This document shows, in pieces, positions 1-9,736 of a DNA stretch of 64,000 bases. The notes under the pieces are model-generated. The model saw only the letters and a program-made list of their open reading frames with translations, did not search any database and was not told the DNA's origin. Made by a program: the position numbers and the translations under genes. How positions within the stretch are numbered: position 1 is the stretch's first letter; each line of letters begins with the position of its first letter. Source of the DNA: Microvirga calopogonii (lineage in GTDB: Bacteria; Pseudomonadota; Alphaproteobacteria; Rhizobiales; Beijerinckiaceae); the NCBI RefSeq assembly GCF_003347665.1, contig NZ_QDGA01000006.1, positions 1-64,000 of the forward strand, given 5' to 3'.

Positions 1-37
1 TGTACCGCCCGCAGTTTTTGAGACACCGGATTGAAGC

Positions 38-922
38 CTACGCGGCGAGGGCCGCGGATGGAAGCTGGTTGTGCCGGACGGCTTTCGGCGTCTGAAATCC
101 GTGCCGGGCTATCAGCCAGGTGGAGTTGTAGGTTTCTCGGAAGGTCAGCAGCGCCTGGCGCAACTCCTCGATGGTTTCGAACGAGCGCACCCACAGCAGG
201 TTTTCCTTCAGGGTGCGGATGAACCGCTCCGCACAGCCATTGCCTTCAGGAGCCTGCACAAAGGCCGGCGAACTCTCGATCCCAAGGAACCGCAACTCGT
301 CCTGGAATGCTCGCGACATGTATTGGCTGCCATGGTCGTGCCGGATCGACAGGCCTGAAGCAATCCCTTTGCTAAAGCCGCCAAAGTGCTCGCGTACGCC
401 CTGGCGCAGCGGCTCGAGAGCTTCAAAGCGGGTGGCTTGGCGACTGGCATGAATGCCGACGCACTCGGCACTGTAGTGATCGACCGCCACGAACACGGCA
501 GCTTGCCCTTCGCCAGTCCAAGCGGTGGTCATGTCGGTGCCCCACAGGGTGTCGATGGTTGCCGGAATGATCGTGCCGTCGTGGTTGCGCGGCCCACGCG
601 GCGCCCCCATCCGGGACGGCGCCAGCAGGTCGTGCTCGCGCATCAGCCGCAACACACGGCGGAGCGAGGTGCGGATGCCCTTCAGGCGCAGGCGGGCCCA
701 AACTTTCCGATGCCCCTCGCCATGGAACGGACTGGCGGCCAGGACGGCACGGATCTCGGTTGTGAGCACTGGATCGGACAGCGGTCCGACCGGGCCGCGG
801 CGCCGCCGGTCCGTCTGCGGCTGACGCTGCCGGTAGACGCTCGCCCGGGCCACGCGCCAGATCCGGCAGACACGCGCCAAGCCATAGGGCCGGCCGCTGC
901 TCGGCGAGAGGGCCCGGCTCAT
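38..922 (-). CDS. IS3-family transposase OrfB (DDE integrase domain)
   Basis: This 294-residue protein is the catalytic subunit of the IS3-type transposase. A helix-turn-helix-like N-terminal segment and an HTH_21-like stretch precede an rve-type integrase core. The likely catalytic triad is D130 (WGTDMT), D196 (HDHGSQY) and E232 (AERFIRTLKEN). The length is normal for OrfB and no interruption is visible, so it may be active. It starts four bases inside the end of orfA. In this family OrfA and OrfB are often joined by -1 frameshifting; here the ATGA overlap would also allow translational coupling. Confidence 0.9.
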   Translation of the reverse strand: MSRALSPSSGRPYGLARVCRIWRVARASVYRQRQPQTDRRRRGPVGPLSDPVLTTEIRAVLAASPFHGEGHRKVWARLRLKGIRTSLRRVLRLMREHDLLAPSRMGAPRGPRNHDGTIIPATIDTLWGTDMTTAWTGEGQAAVFVAVDHYSAECVGIHASRQATRFEALEPLRQGVREHFGGFSKGIASGLSIRHDHGSQYMSRAFQDELRFLGIESSPAFVQAPEGNGCAERFIRTLKENLLWVRSFETIEELRQALLTFRETYNSTWLIARHGFQTPKAVRHNQLPSAALAA

Positions 923-1269
923 CGCCTCGACCTCCTCTGAGCTAAAGGGCGGCCGCCCTCCAGAAGGGCAATCTTGGCCTCCAGCAGCTCACGCTCCAGC
1001 AGCATCTCGCCGAGCCGGGCCTTGAGCCGCTCAGTCCCCAGCGCCTCACCGGTGGCCAGCCGGGTGGCGAGACTGGCCTCGCCGGCTGCCAGGAAAGCAT
1101 CGCGCCAGCCGCTCAGCGTGGCGGCCGTCACGCCCAGGGAGCGCGAGACCGTGTCCAGATCCTCACCGCGCAGCAGCCGCAGAACCGCCTCGCGTTTGCG
1201 CTGGCGCGACATGCGCCCACCACGGCCCGGACCGGCCGCATCCTTCATCATCTCTGTCATCATCATCAC
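919..1269 (-). CDS. IS3-family OrfA (HTH DNA-binding subunit)
   Basis: This 116-residue basic protein has the IS3 OrfA layout: a helix-turn-helix (KREAVLRLLRGEDLDTVSRS) that would bind the IS ends, followed by a C-terminal leucine-rich coiled coil (RLKARLGEMLLERELLEAKI) used for multimerisation. A run of ATG codons at the start leaves the exact initiation site unclear. It overlaps orfB by four bases. Its 5' end lies just inside the right inverted end of the element. Confidence 0.85.
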   Translation of the reverse strand: MMMMTEMMKDAAGPGRGGRMSRQRKREAVLRLLRGEDLDTVSRSLGVTAATLSGWRDAFLAAGEASLATRLATGEALGTERLKARLGEMLLERELLEAKIALLEGGRPLAQRRSRR

Positions 1270-2989
1270 CCTTCTGCGGATCCAGTCCGCTTATAGGGTG
1301 TCTCAGGAAACTGTGGGGCGGAGGACTTGGCAACGTTCTTGAGCATTCCGATCAGCCGCTCCTCGTTGACAACCTTGCCGGGCAGGTGGCCGAGCTGCTT
1401 GGCGATCGAGGCGAACTCCTTCTCCAGCCGCGCGCCAGTTGGTCCTCCCAGGCGCGCACCCTGCTGGACGTCCTCGTACATGTCGAGAATGTCCCGCATC
1501 TGGCCGATTGTCCGCATGCGCTCGACCTCGTCGCGGAATCCGCCTTCAGGCGATCCGGCATACCCCTGAAACGTCACCTCGCGTATATGACCGAACTGGC
1601 GCATGCCCGCCACCGTGCCGAAGGGTTCGGTCGCGATGTACCAAGCGATGGTTCTGCGGAATTGTCTGACCATCCAATGCCATGGTTCTCCTTCCGATGC
1701 TGGAGGAATGTGAAACAGCTTCAGAATGACATCAATGTCGTCCTGGTCGCTTGTCGCTGCCGTGGCCCGGTGGGCTGACGCATTGAGGTGCTTCTGGAAC
1801 ATGTTGATCCAGTCAGTCATCCTGTTCTCGAGCGCGGCATTCCGCGTGGACCAAGGACCCCTCGGTCCGATGCCCACAAAGCGTCGAAACAGCAGCTGTC
1901 CATTGATCAGATCGGGGCCATCCGGATTGATATCTGCCATCACATCGGCGAGCTCTGACAGAACTTCTAGCGCCCGGTGCACCTCTGGAACAACGATCCA
2001 GGTTCGCTCCCTGCCTTTCCCGTCGCGCTTGAATTCCTTGGCCTTTACCCACCAGCGGTACGGGGTCCCGTGCTCATCATGTTTGACGCCCCACTTGCCA
2101 CGTTCGATCGTCTGGATTTCGCCGTCGCGCATTCCGGACAGATAACCTGTTATAATATAGCAAGCGGTGATGATATTTCGGATTTCTCGATAGGGGCGTA
2201 AGTAAACACAGAGTTCCAGGGGACCTGAGTCCCCGGCAACGTTGCGAACTTGTAGTCTTTGGCGGCGATACGCACCGACGAATTTCGAAGCGGCTCCGGC
2301 ACGCGCTGCAACAGGTTAAGGACATCCGCCGCGGCAACGTCAACATAAAATAGCGCCCACCGCATCATCGGCTCGATTACATGCCGAGGCACCCGTTCAG
2401 TGGTGTTTTCATCGATCTGGGGACATCGGCCGAGCAGATCAATTACCGTACGGTCGGACCAGGGCTGATGCTCGGAGATCTCCACCGGCAGGTGGCGACG
2501 GTACCAATGCAGGCGCCGTGGGATCGACGATGCACGCAATCGGCTGGTGTAGGACTGTCCGTCGAACTGCGCCATCCAGGCGTCATAGTCGGCATCGGTA
2601 GCGGCTGCGAGCCTCACACCACGCTCTGACATGAAGGTCAGGTAGCGCGTCACGATATGAAGGTCCCGCTTGATTCTGGCGGGTGGGATCGGCTCGGTTC
2701 CACCTTCCATGGCGGCATGATCCATGTTCATGGCGCACCAGACAAAAGCGCGAATCGTCTCGCGATGCTTCTCTGGAACTCTGTTTAGGTCGATGTGGCG
2801 ATTGTAGAAGTCGACGTTGACCTGTGGGATGCCGATGTCGAGGTCGATCAGGTTGTCCGCGTACCGAGAGATTGTGGCCGTAGCAGCCTTGCTGGGAATC
2901 CACCAGTACTGAGGCACGAACGGAGTATCTGGACCAATTGTGGTGCTCGGCGGAGGCGGCATCCGACGCTTGCGGGAAGTCATTGGCAT
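1266..2989 (-). pseudogene. Tyrosine recombinase, third of trio; frameshifted and truncated by IS3
   Basis: Two frames together make one site-specific recombinase. The N-terminal part reads from 2989 to about 2215. The catalytic part continues in another frame through a classical box I (TGYLSGMRDGE), then RQFRRT and GHIREVTFQGY, which carry the expected Arg, His and Tyr positions. The frame changes near 2200-2215, where the first frame runs into a stop at 2150. The last 15 to 20 codons before the stop at 1266 are IS3 sequence, so the natural C-terminus is lost. The start overlaps the stop of the 916-residue recombinase (TGATG), so the three genes formed one operon. It is probably non-functional. 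Confidence 0.75.
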
Positions 2990-5739
2990 CAGATGGCCTC
3001 CCGAATGGCTGCCGGAATGAACAACGGGTCCTGGTCCTCATCGTCAACGATGAGGAGCTCCGCCTCTGCGAGTTGAGCTGCAGTAAATTGGGGCACGATC
3101 TGAACGTCGATCCGCGCGAGATCCTGCGCATAGAGGCTGTGCCACTCGGCATCCGACACGATCCCCCGGCGCAGCAGCAGCCAGCGGCGATAGCGGAGCA
3201 GGTTAGGAAGTTTGCGGGCCACGAAAACGCTGTTCGAGCAGTGAAGGCACTCTGTAAACGGAGTTGGGCAGGGCTCTCCGACCGAACCGAACGGACTTTT
3301 GTAAAAGCTCATGCAGCCGGCAAGCCAGGTGTCCTCGTCACCGGCCAGAACAGCGGCGCAGATCTCCACCGGCTCTCCGGTTGCCTCGCTCAGCCGCTTG
3401 GCCGCCTCTGGGGTGTTGTCATTCGACACGACTCGCGCGGTCACCTCATCGAGGGCACGTCGTAGGCCTCGATCGACAGCCGCGTCATGCGCTTCCTCAA
3501 GTGAGGGCAGGTTGGCGTAGTGGTCTCGGGCCACCGCAGGAGTATGGTCGTCGGTGATCGCGTACAGATCCCCGTTCCGTTTGCGGTACTTGGTGGCCTT
3601 GACTGTCTTGCGGAAGCGCGACGGGAGAATGGTGTCGAGCTGATCTCCGTCATCGCCTATGATCCCATGACGTTCGCAAAAGCGCCGCCAGCATTTCTGG
3701 AGATGGCCGGCAAAGCGGCATTTCCGGAACTCCCCGTCGGTGAAGTAGCCGAGCCACAGATTGTCGGCGTCAGGGTGGCCGGCCTGTTTCATCGCCTCAT
3801 GAGCGACCTGGGTCAGTTCGAGCACCCGGCGAATAAGGCCGCCCGGGGTCTCCAAGCTCCCGTCCCGCTCGGATTGCACCTTCTCCGTCGAGTGTGGGCG
3901 GGCCTTCAGGTAGACGATGTCGACCCGGCCATTGGCAGCGTTTCGAAGACAGTCACGCTGCAACTCCTTGAGCGATCCGTAGTCGATCTGACACATCAGC
4001 CCGAGATGAGCAATGAAGGAGGTCAGTTCGTCCTGAGTTGGGCACAAGTTCGGGCCGAATATCCCGGGTGCCCGGACCTCGGCCTCAAAAGTCCGTGGTC
4101 CAGAGATGGTGCGACCCGGCAGCAGGCCTCGCTGGCGGCACTGAATCCGCAAGGACTGCAGCAGGGTATACGTGTGTTGAACGAAACGGCCATAGCGCGG
4201 GTGTGTCGTGGTGGTGTCAACCGGAGACAGGCGGGTAATCCCTAGTGCGTCGTCCTCCCAAGCAATGAAATGCCGGAGCGTGAAAATGAAGCCAGGGACC
4301 TGCTCTTCCGGCATCCCGTTGAGAACCCATTCTTCCAGGACCTCGATCTTGGCCAGCAATCTTTGTATGTAGCCGTTGAAGAAGCAGCGCTTGAGGCCCC
4401 CGTTCAAGGCCTGCAGCAGATTAGTGAATTCAGAGCGCCGGTCGACAATCTGACGCATCATGGGCTTGGAGGAGTTCAGCCGGCCAATGGGGGCTATCCC
4501 AAGCTCGGGATCATCCCACCTCTCCATCGACTGCATCGTAAAATTGACCGTTCCGAGCTTCTCCCGGGGAACGCCAGCCTCGACCCATGCACGCAGGACG
4601 CTGAGCCGCCGGTCAATCTGCTCATTGTACCACTTAAGGATGCTCGGGTGGTCTTTGCGCTCGGTCAGGTCGCCTCTCGTGCGCCCGGCCGCCGCGGCAG
4701 TTCGGGCATAGGTGTCAAGGCGGTGCTGCCGGGCCTCTCTGAACTTCACAATCTCATCCTGGGTCCGTTCAAGAGCCCGGTCTTCGGCCGCTTCGACAAT
4801 AGAGATGAATGTTTGATCGTTGCTGATGAGAAGAGTGACGGTCATTTCGGGCCACCCTAGTCGGCGGCTGACTTCCCTTTGCTCTAGTCCCAATGCGAGA
4901 AACTCAGCGGCGCGTAGAATGTCTTCCTTTGGGAAGTCTGAGACCTGCCTCGTGTGCGCCGCGCCAAACCTGAAAAGTCCCGCCTGTTGGATGTCGCGCT
5001 TGAACGCCTCGAAATCGACGGAGCCCGTTCGGGCAAGGTGAAGCATGCTGCGTTCCGATGGGCTGAGACGCTCACTGGGTCGCGCTGCCCGAGCTTGGAG
5101 CGCTCGGAGATCCTGAATACCTGCACGAACCCGCTCCGAGACCGCCGCGATGTCGGATCGTGCAGCGGTCTGGATCTGGGCTGCCACATGAGGGCTGTAA
5201 GAGTCACGGGGTAAGGGTGTGGCCCTCTCGTAACGGCTGATGAAGGATAGACGATCACCGTAAACGGGGTCGTTGAGATCCGGCGCTGTGGCCTCGGGAT
5301 TGAAAGTCCTGGCCGCCCGAAGCACGAAGATGAGGTTGTGAAACCTGCTCCACGCAGAGGTTTTCATTCCGGGGTGGTCGATGCCATCGAGAAAGGCCCG
5401 GTCCATGTCCCTTAAGGAGTACACCCGACCTGCCGGGTCGTGCCGATTAATGTTATTTAGGTTCGACCCCAGGCTATAACGGTAAGCTTTGTAGCTGGCG
5501 AAGGTGTTGAAGTAGCCACCGTGCTCGACCATGGACTTGATGACGCGCATCACCTCAAGCGCCAACTCTCGTCGCGGGTATTTGTCGAAATGCCAAGTGG
5601 TGGTCCGGTTCTGAAGCCGGACGATGAGGGACGGGCGCGCGGGATCAACCCGGCATGTCCCAGACATACTTAGTTGGGAACTGACTTCCCCTGCCACGTC
5701 TAATTGCCGGAAGTCGACCGGACCGCGTCCTCTGCCCAT
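2989..5739 (-). CDS. Large tyrosine recombinase-like protein, middle of trio
   Basis: This 916-residue protein has a C-terminal tyrosine-recombinase signature: R708/R710-K711 (PSRFRKT), H732 (DDHTP) and a likely nucleophile Y741 in ARDHYANLP. It is much longer than the usual 300-400 residues. A cysteine cluster follows the active site (C809, C824, C831, C834) and may bind zinc. Its central part shows no convincing similarity to a known domain. It is the only unbroken member of the trio. Such trios occur in RIT and Tn554-like elements, where the proteins act together to move DNA; assignment to one of those groups is inference, because the lengths differ. Confidence 0.65.
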   Translation of the reverse strand: MGRGRGPVDFRQLDVAGEVSSQLSMSGTCRVDPARPSLIVRLQNRTTTWHFDKYPRRELALEVMRVIKSMVEHGGYFNTFASYKAYRYSLGSNLNNINRHDPAGRVYSLRDMDRAFLDGIDHPGMKTSAWSRFHNLIFVLRAARTFNPEATAPDLNDPVYGDRLSFISRYERATPLPRDSYSPHVAAQIQTAARSDIAAVSERVRAGIQDLRALQARAARPSERLSPSERSMLHLARTGSVDFEAFKRDIQQAGLFRFGAAHTRQVSDFPKEDILRAAEFLALGLEQREVSRRLGWPEMTVTLLISNDQTFISIVEAAEDRALERTQDEIVKFREARQHRLDTYARTAAAAGRTRGDLTERKDHPSILKWYNEQIDRRLSVLRAWVEAGVPREKLGTVNFTMQSMERWDDPELGIAPIGRLNSSKPMMRQIVDRRSEFTNLLQALNGGLKRCFFNGYIQRLLAKIEVLEEWVLNGMPEEQVPGFIFTLRHFIAWEDDALGITRLSPVDTTTTHPRYGRFVQHTYTLLQSLRIQCRQRGLLPGRTISGPRTFEAEVRAPGIFGPNLCPTQDELTSFIAHLGLMCQIDYGSLKELQRDCLRNAANGRVDIVYLKARPHSTEKVQSERDGSLETPGGLIRRVLELTQVAHEAMKQAGHPDADNLWLGYFTDGEFRKCRFAGHLQKCWRRFCERHGIIGDDGDQLDTILPSRFRKTVKATKYRKRNGDLYAITDDHTPAVARDHYANLPSLEEAHDAAVDRGLRRALDEVTARVVSNDNTPEAAKRLSEATGEPVEICAAVLAGDEDTWLAGCMSFYKSPFGSVGEPCPTPFTECLHCSNSVFVARKLPNLLRYRRWLLLRRGIVSDAEWHSLYAQDLARIDVQIVPQFTAAQLAEAELLIVDDEDQDPLFIPAAIREAI

Positions 5740-5832
5740 GCTGGTTCTCCAGGTTAAAGGTGGTAATTATCGCCTGTGTCCCATCGTCGGGTCGGACCTA
5801 GGAGGCGGTGCAACTGGGCTGCGTGCTGATGT

Positions 5833-7261
5833 CTACTCCCCCGCCGGGAGGGGCAGGAGCAGCACTTTCGGGATCTCTGCTGCCTCGGATCCGATCAGGC
5901 GGTCCCATTCCGCCACAGCGCTGTCGATTAGTTCCTGATTGTCCTCGACGTAGCGAAGGTACTTGAGGGTTGTCCGGAACGCGCGATGCCCGAGAAGCCT
6001 TTGGAGCGTGTACAGCGGATCGCCGATGATGCGTTCGTAGATTTCATTTCGACGATCGAGATGACGGCGCCGGGAACGCACCTCGAGTAGCGCGCGCAGC
6101 ATGTTGTTCAAGGTGTAAACAGCATAGGTATGCCGCAGCACGTGGGGGGTGACATGCACATTCGGGCAACTGCTGGTGCGCAACCGCTTACTCGCCTGTG
6201 TGAACACCGCATTCCAGCCGGCCGTGGTAAGGGGACTTCCACCTTCGCCCAGCCAAAGGCTCCCGAAATCCACGATTTCGAGCGCCCCGCTCGTCGGCAA
6301 TGGTCTGACTTCGACGAGTTTGCGGCGTTCTTCGATAGTCAGCTTGGCGGTCTCTACTAAACCTTGGGCGCCGCCGCCCGAGACGATCCGGATTTTGGAA
6401 GGGCCCTCTGGCACGAAGAAAATCCAACCACTCAGGCGCCCAAGTGCCGATAGGCTGTAAGTACGCTTGGGAAAGAACCGCTCGATGGCGAGATGCACGT
6501 GATGGGAGCGTTCCTCTGATACATAGGCATCAACGTAGTCGCGCGCGACTCGGGCGGAGTAGTGAACGGTGCGGGCTTTGTTGCCCTTGGTGATAGCAGC
6601 CGGCACCTGCACCTCGAGCGTCCGGTTAGACCCAAATGTCAGTGGATCAGGCAATTCTCGGCGCAGCGCAATCCCGTGGTGACAAGCAGTTCCGAGAAAG
6701 CTTGGTTGCGCAGGCGAGCGCGGCCCATAGCCATCCCTTGATCACGGAACAGCTTATACGTGGCGATCGGGATTGATCGGACTTTGTCCTCGGTTTGCGC
6801 ACCCGGAACTTCCGCCACTCGATATCGGGGCAGGGGAGCTTGCGGTGACGGATGAGGCGAAGCAGGACGGCAGCAACTTTGTTCCAGCTTGCGGGACTGA
6901 GGCGGATGTTCAGCGGTCCCTCACGCCGAAATGCTCTGTAAGCCCAGAAGTCCGGCTCCGCTGCCTCCGCTAATGACTTGCCGTGCCTCTGGCGGAGATA
7001 CCTGACGAAGACCTCAGCTTCGAGGGCATAGGTTCTGGCAGTCTTGGGCGACCGCTCGGTCAGACGGATAAGCCGTGCGAAAGCAGTCAGGTCGTGGTCA
7101 AGATCCCAGGCTTTGGTAAACACAACCGGGGTGAGTTCGCCTATTGCTGCATGTTCCACTGCAGCCAAGGCTGCCTGCTCCATCTGGCTGTCGTAGAAGG
7201 CCGCAATGCCAGGCGTTGCCGGCCGGAGGAGGTCCTCACGTCGGAACTGATGGACGGACAC
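5833..7261 (-). pseudogene. Tyrosine recombinase, first of trio; two frameshifts
   Basis: The N-terminal core-binding domain reads from 7261 (start MSVHQFRRED). The catalytic half reads from about 6654 to 5833 and has HVLRHTYA (HxxR) and LLGHRAFRTTLKYLRYVED (His and Tyr). Between about 6650 and 6770 the conserved segment ending in ELLVTTGLR, with the box I Arg, is open only in the third frame. Two frameshifts are therefore needed to join the parts, one near 6765-6785 and one near 6650. The intact protein would be about 475 residues. The gene is probably dead unless these are sequencing errors. Confidence 0.75.
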
Positions 7262-7319
7262 TCTGAGCCCTCCGCTCTTGCTTAAAGCTCAGCTTAATGA
7301 GTCTGACAGTGCTGCGACA

Positions 7320-7369
7320 AGAGGGCCTTCAGCCGGGCCCGCCCGGGCGGGCCCGGCTGAAGGCCCTCT
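7320..7369. repeat. 50-bp perfect palindrome without a loop
   Basis: The 25 bases 7320-7344 are exactly the reverse complement of 7345-7369, with no spacer and no mismatch. It is extremely GC-rich. It lies 59 bp upstream of the recombinase trio and about 160 bp beyond the 3' end of the next minus-strand gene. No T-run follows on either strand, so it is not a typical intrinsic terminator. It could be a cruciform, a recombinase recognition or end sequence, or a protein-binding site. The rest of 7262-7528 shows no gene. Confidence 0.9.
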
Positions 7370-7528
7370 CTAGACATTCGGAACCGCTAACGACCCTGTT
7401 TGAGACAAGAACCTGACTACCAAGAGAACGGCCATCACGGGTGAATCGTTGTCGGCAAAGAAATCCAGCTGCGGCGGGCGAGCCGTTATTTCAATCATGG
7501 GGGATTCCAGAATGGGAAGTGAGAAGGC

Positions 7529-8347
7529 TCAGGCCGCAGCAAGGGCAGCGCGCTCGGGCAGGATTTCCTGATGCCGGTCGGGGTCAATAACGAGACCGAA
7601 CTTCGGGCGCTGTTCGTATTCATCAGCAGCGACGAGGAAGACGCGCTCCTTGCGGGGGCCAGGACGGAAGAGGCGATGGCAGCCGAGTGCCGCTGTGATC
7701 TTCAGCATTCCGTCCGCGGCGGCCTGAGCGGAGATCGAGACCCACTTGTCCTTCGTTGCTTCGACGAAGGCTTCCTCTTGCAAACGCAGGCTGTCGGAAA
7801 GTGAAAGCTTCTCGCCCGTGACGACCATGTATTCGTGCGGCATGCAATTGACCAGGATCCACTTGGCGGTCCGCCTATCGCGGGTCGTGAACAGTTCAGG
7901 GAAATGATAGGCAACGATCGCCCAGCACTGATCCTCTTCGTAAAAGCCGGCGGAGTTGCGCCACACTTCGTGGACAATTTGGTTGCGTTCCTCGTTGAGG
8001 GCGAAATAACCGTGCCCCGGTGTATTCAGTTTTACGACGCCCTCGGCATACTTGTAGGCGTAGTCGGCCGCACCGTCGGGAGTGTGGGGGCGATTTGAGC
8101 CGAAGGAAATGTACTCGCGATTCAGCGATTTCATCTCGACTGCGGCAAGGTGGATCAGTCGGCGTTCTTCCTGAGCCTCTGTCAGCGTGTCCTTAAAAGC
8201 AAGCTGCCACCAGTAGGGCTGGCTCTGTAGAATGCCTTCCTCCAGGCTTTGAACGCGGAAACCCGGGTAGCTTCCACTGACTTCGACGATCCGGAGAGTT
8301 TGGCCGGACTCCGGATCGGTAGACACTTCGATCTCGCGCTCGCTCAT
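7529..8347 (-). CDS. Hypothetical protein, DUF7007-like
   Basis: This is a soluble acidic protein of 272 residues starting MSEREIEVST. The ATG at 8347 is preferred because it follows AGGAG at good spacing, and a rho-independent terminator lies within the longer upstream extension of the frame. It is rich in Trp, Tyr and His and has no signal peptide or membrane segment. It faintly recalls a family of plasmid-borne proteins annotated as DUF7007 in rhizobia; this is recollection, not a search. Function is unknown. It is the last gene of a minus-strand run that begins with small unknowns at 9.7 kb. Confidence 0.6.
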   Translation of the reverse strand: MSEREIEVSTDPESGQTLRIVEVSGSYPGFRVQSLEEGILQSQPYWWQLAFKDTLTEAQEERRLIHLAAVEMKSLNREYISFGSNRPHTPDGAADYAYKYAEGVVKLNTPGHGYFALNEERNQIVHEVWRNSAGFYEEDQCWAIVAYHFPELFTTRDRRTAKWILVNCMPHEYMVVTGEKLSLSDSLRLQEEAFVEATKDKWVSISAQAAADGMLKITAALGCHRLFRPGPRKERVFLVAADEYEQRPKFGLVIDPDRHQEILPERAALAAA

Positions 8348-8413
8348 GGCGGCTCCTGCTTTTGGGGATTTATTTGTGTGGTTCTCTCCGCTCGGTGACT
8401 GGGAGAAGGACAT

Positions 8414-8442
8414 AAAAAAAGCCCGCCCCTGCGGGGACGGGC
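8414..8442 (-). terminator. Rho-independent terminator
   Basis: The stem GCCCGcCCC/GGGGaCGGGC with a TGC loop (8421-8442) is followed on the minus strand by seven T residues (8414-8420). It lies 35 bp past the small gene ending at 8477 and upstream of the start at 8347, so it separates these two units. Confidence 0.85.
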
Positions 8443-8476
8443 TAAACGGTCGACGTTGCTGCTCGAATTTCACCAG

Positions 8477-8611
8477 TTAACGCCGGTCCTGCTCATTGAG
8501 CTCTCTCGCGCGTTCATTCATTCTCCGTTTCGATCCGAAAAGGACATAGCAGCGGGACGTGCGGGCGAAGACCGCCCACTCGCCTTTGTAGCGACTGACC
8601 GTATATTCCAT
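8477..8611 (-). CDS. Small hypothetical protein (44 aa)
   Basis: This short frame starts MEYTVSRYKGEWAVFARTSR and ends NEQDRR, with a C-terminal half rich in Arg and Glu. The ATG at 8611 follows an AGGAAA ribosome-binding site, and the gene is followed at once by a strong terminator. Both features support a real gene. No domain is recognised. It sits 40 bp below the 102-residue unknown gene and is probably co-transcribed with it. Confidence 0.6.
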   Translation of the reverse strand: MEYTVSRYKGEWAVFARTSRCYVLFGSKRRMNERARELNEQDRR

Positions 8612-8651
8612 CGAGGTTTCCTGAACTTGATCTGAAGAAAGAGGGACCTGC

Positions 8652-8960
8652 CTACTGGATTCGGTAGGAGTTGCCCCAGGTCCAAGGACTGGTGTAGCCC
8701 GCGAGCAGGTTGTCAGGATCTGCGACTATCTCCAGGTCCCAATAGGGATCGACATGAGTGTCGCACACCCGCGTCACGTCGGATTCGACCGTTGCTTTCA
8801 CCCGGGCGGCAACTTTTCCGTCCGTCCTGATGTCATGGGAGTTGTCATCCTTATAGGCGACGATCCATTCCGGATGGATTACCGTGCCGAGAACGGCTTT
8901 ATAGTCGGCGATCGCCCTCTGTTTGGCTTCGGCTTCGGGGAAAAGCGGATCGTCGCTCAT
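8652..8960 (-). CDS. Hypothetical protein (102 aa)
   Basis: This small acidic soluble protein starts MSDDPLFPEAEAK and has no recognisable domain. The ATG overlaps the stop of the upstream 72-residue gene by four bases, which indicates translational coupling. A possible RBS (AGAGAAG) sits just upstream. It belongs to a three-gene overlapping cluster (9698 down to 8652). Confidence 0.6.
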   Translation of the reverse strand: MSDDPLFPEAEAKQRAIADYKAVLGTVIHPEWIVAYKDDNSHDIRTDGKVAARVKATVESDVTRVCDTHVDPYWDLEIVADPDNLLAGYTSPWTWGNSYRIQ

Positions 8961-9175
8961 GGGATCTTCTCTAATTCGCCACGGAAGACGCCCTTTTGCT
9001 GGCCGTTGTCCCAGTTTACGAAGACCATGTTCTTCCCCGGATCGCAGTAAACCGAAGGGCCACGTCCAGTGGCGACCTTCCCAACGGTTCCGAGGGTGTC
9101 CCTAGGGACTCCTGCGCAAATGGCGGTGCAGCGGACGCGCATGCCCTCCTGGTACCGCGTGCGAGTGTCAGTCAT
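8957..9175 (-). CDS. Hypothetical protein (72 aa), KOW/SH3-like
   Basis: This short protein has the pattern GMRVRCTAICAGVPRDTLGT, then VYCDPGKNMVFVNWDNGQQ. That looks like a small beta-barrel with valine and glycine turns, as in KOW or DUF4314-like folds that bind nucleic acid. The fold suggestion is inference. It overlaps both neighbours by a few bases and must be translated with them. Confidence 0.55.
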   Translation of the reverse strand: MTDTRTRYQEGMRVRCTAICAGVPRDTLGTVGKVATGRGPSVYCDPGKNMVFVNWDNGQQKGVFRGELEKIP

Positions 9176-9698
9176 CGGTGCGGTTCTCCGCGAAGATCAC
9201 GAAATCGGACCAAGTCTGCCCGTCTTCGGTATGCCAAAGCCCGTCTTCTTTGAACTGTGCGATCTCACGGTCGCCGTCGGGTCCGACCCGGATGGTCCCA
9301 TAGGTGGCCTGAACGAACTCGAAGGGACCATGGTCCTCGCTGAATCGATCCTCACGTCCGCACTCAAAGCGAATGAAGCTACTTGGCTTTCTATCTGCCG
9401 GCTGCTTCTGGGACGAGACTTGGCGAACGAGGCCGCGCAGTTCGAAGTAGATCTCGTTCCGGCGCCAATCGTCCTGCGGGACGTTCTCGATGAACCACCA
9501 GGTAGCCTGGAGAGCTCGGTTGACGGGAGAAAGGTCGGGAAGATTCGACAGGCCGGCTAACAGTCCCTCAAAGTCTCGGAGGCTGTCTTTGCGGAGTTTG
9601 TCGAGGAGCTGCTGAACTTCGTCTTTTGGATGATCGTTCAAGAGGAGAAGGACTTTGTCGCGGAGGTCCTCCGTGATCTCGATGACAGGGTTGCTCAC
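9168..9698 (-). CDS. Hypothetical protein (176 aa)
   Basis: This soluble acidic protein starts MSNPVIEITEDLRDKVLLLL at a GTG codon preceded by AAGGA at seven bases. The N-terminal half looks alpha-helical; the C-terminal half has beta-like segments (YGTIRVGPDGDREIAQFKED). No family is recognised. It is the first gene of the overlapping cluster, downstream of the terminator that closes the methyltransferase gene. Confidence 0.6.
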   Translation of the reverse strand: MSNPVIEITEDLRDKVLLLLNDHPKDEVQQLLDKLRKDSLRDFEGLLAGLSNLPDLSPVNRALQATWWFIENVPQDDWRRNEIYFELRGLVRQVSSQKQPADRKPSSFIRFECGREDRFSEDHGPFEFVQATYGTIRVGPDGDREIAQFKEDGLWHTEDGQTWSDFVIFAENRTDD

Positions 9699-9736
9699 TT
9701 CGGATCCTTTTAGGGGTTGGAGAAATTTCGATCGAA

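Larger units (their letters stand above)
1..1323 (-). mobile_element. IS3-family insertion sequence
   Basis: Two overlapping minus-strand genes (orfA, orfB) lie between imperfect inverted ends. The left end at about 5-27 resembles the reverse complement of about 1297-1321; both contain CAGTTT and end in GAGACACC. The window begins with TG, which may be the exact left tip. The right end lies inside the reading frame of a tyrosine recombinase, so the element truncates that gene. The exact right boundary and any target duplication could not be fixed, since the left flank is outside the window. Confidence 0.8.

Noticed and set aside
7320..7369. Palindrome as a rho-independent terminator
   Set aside because: No T-run on either side and no loop; kept as a repeat of unknown role.
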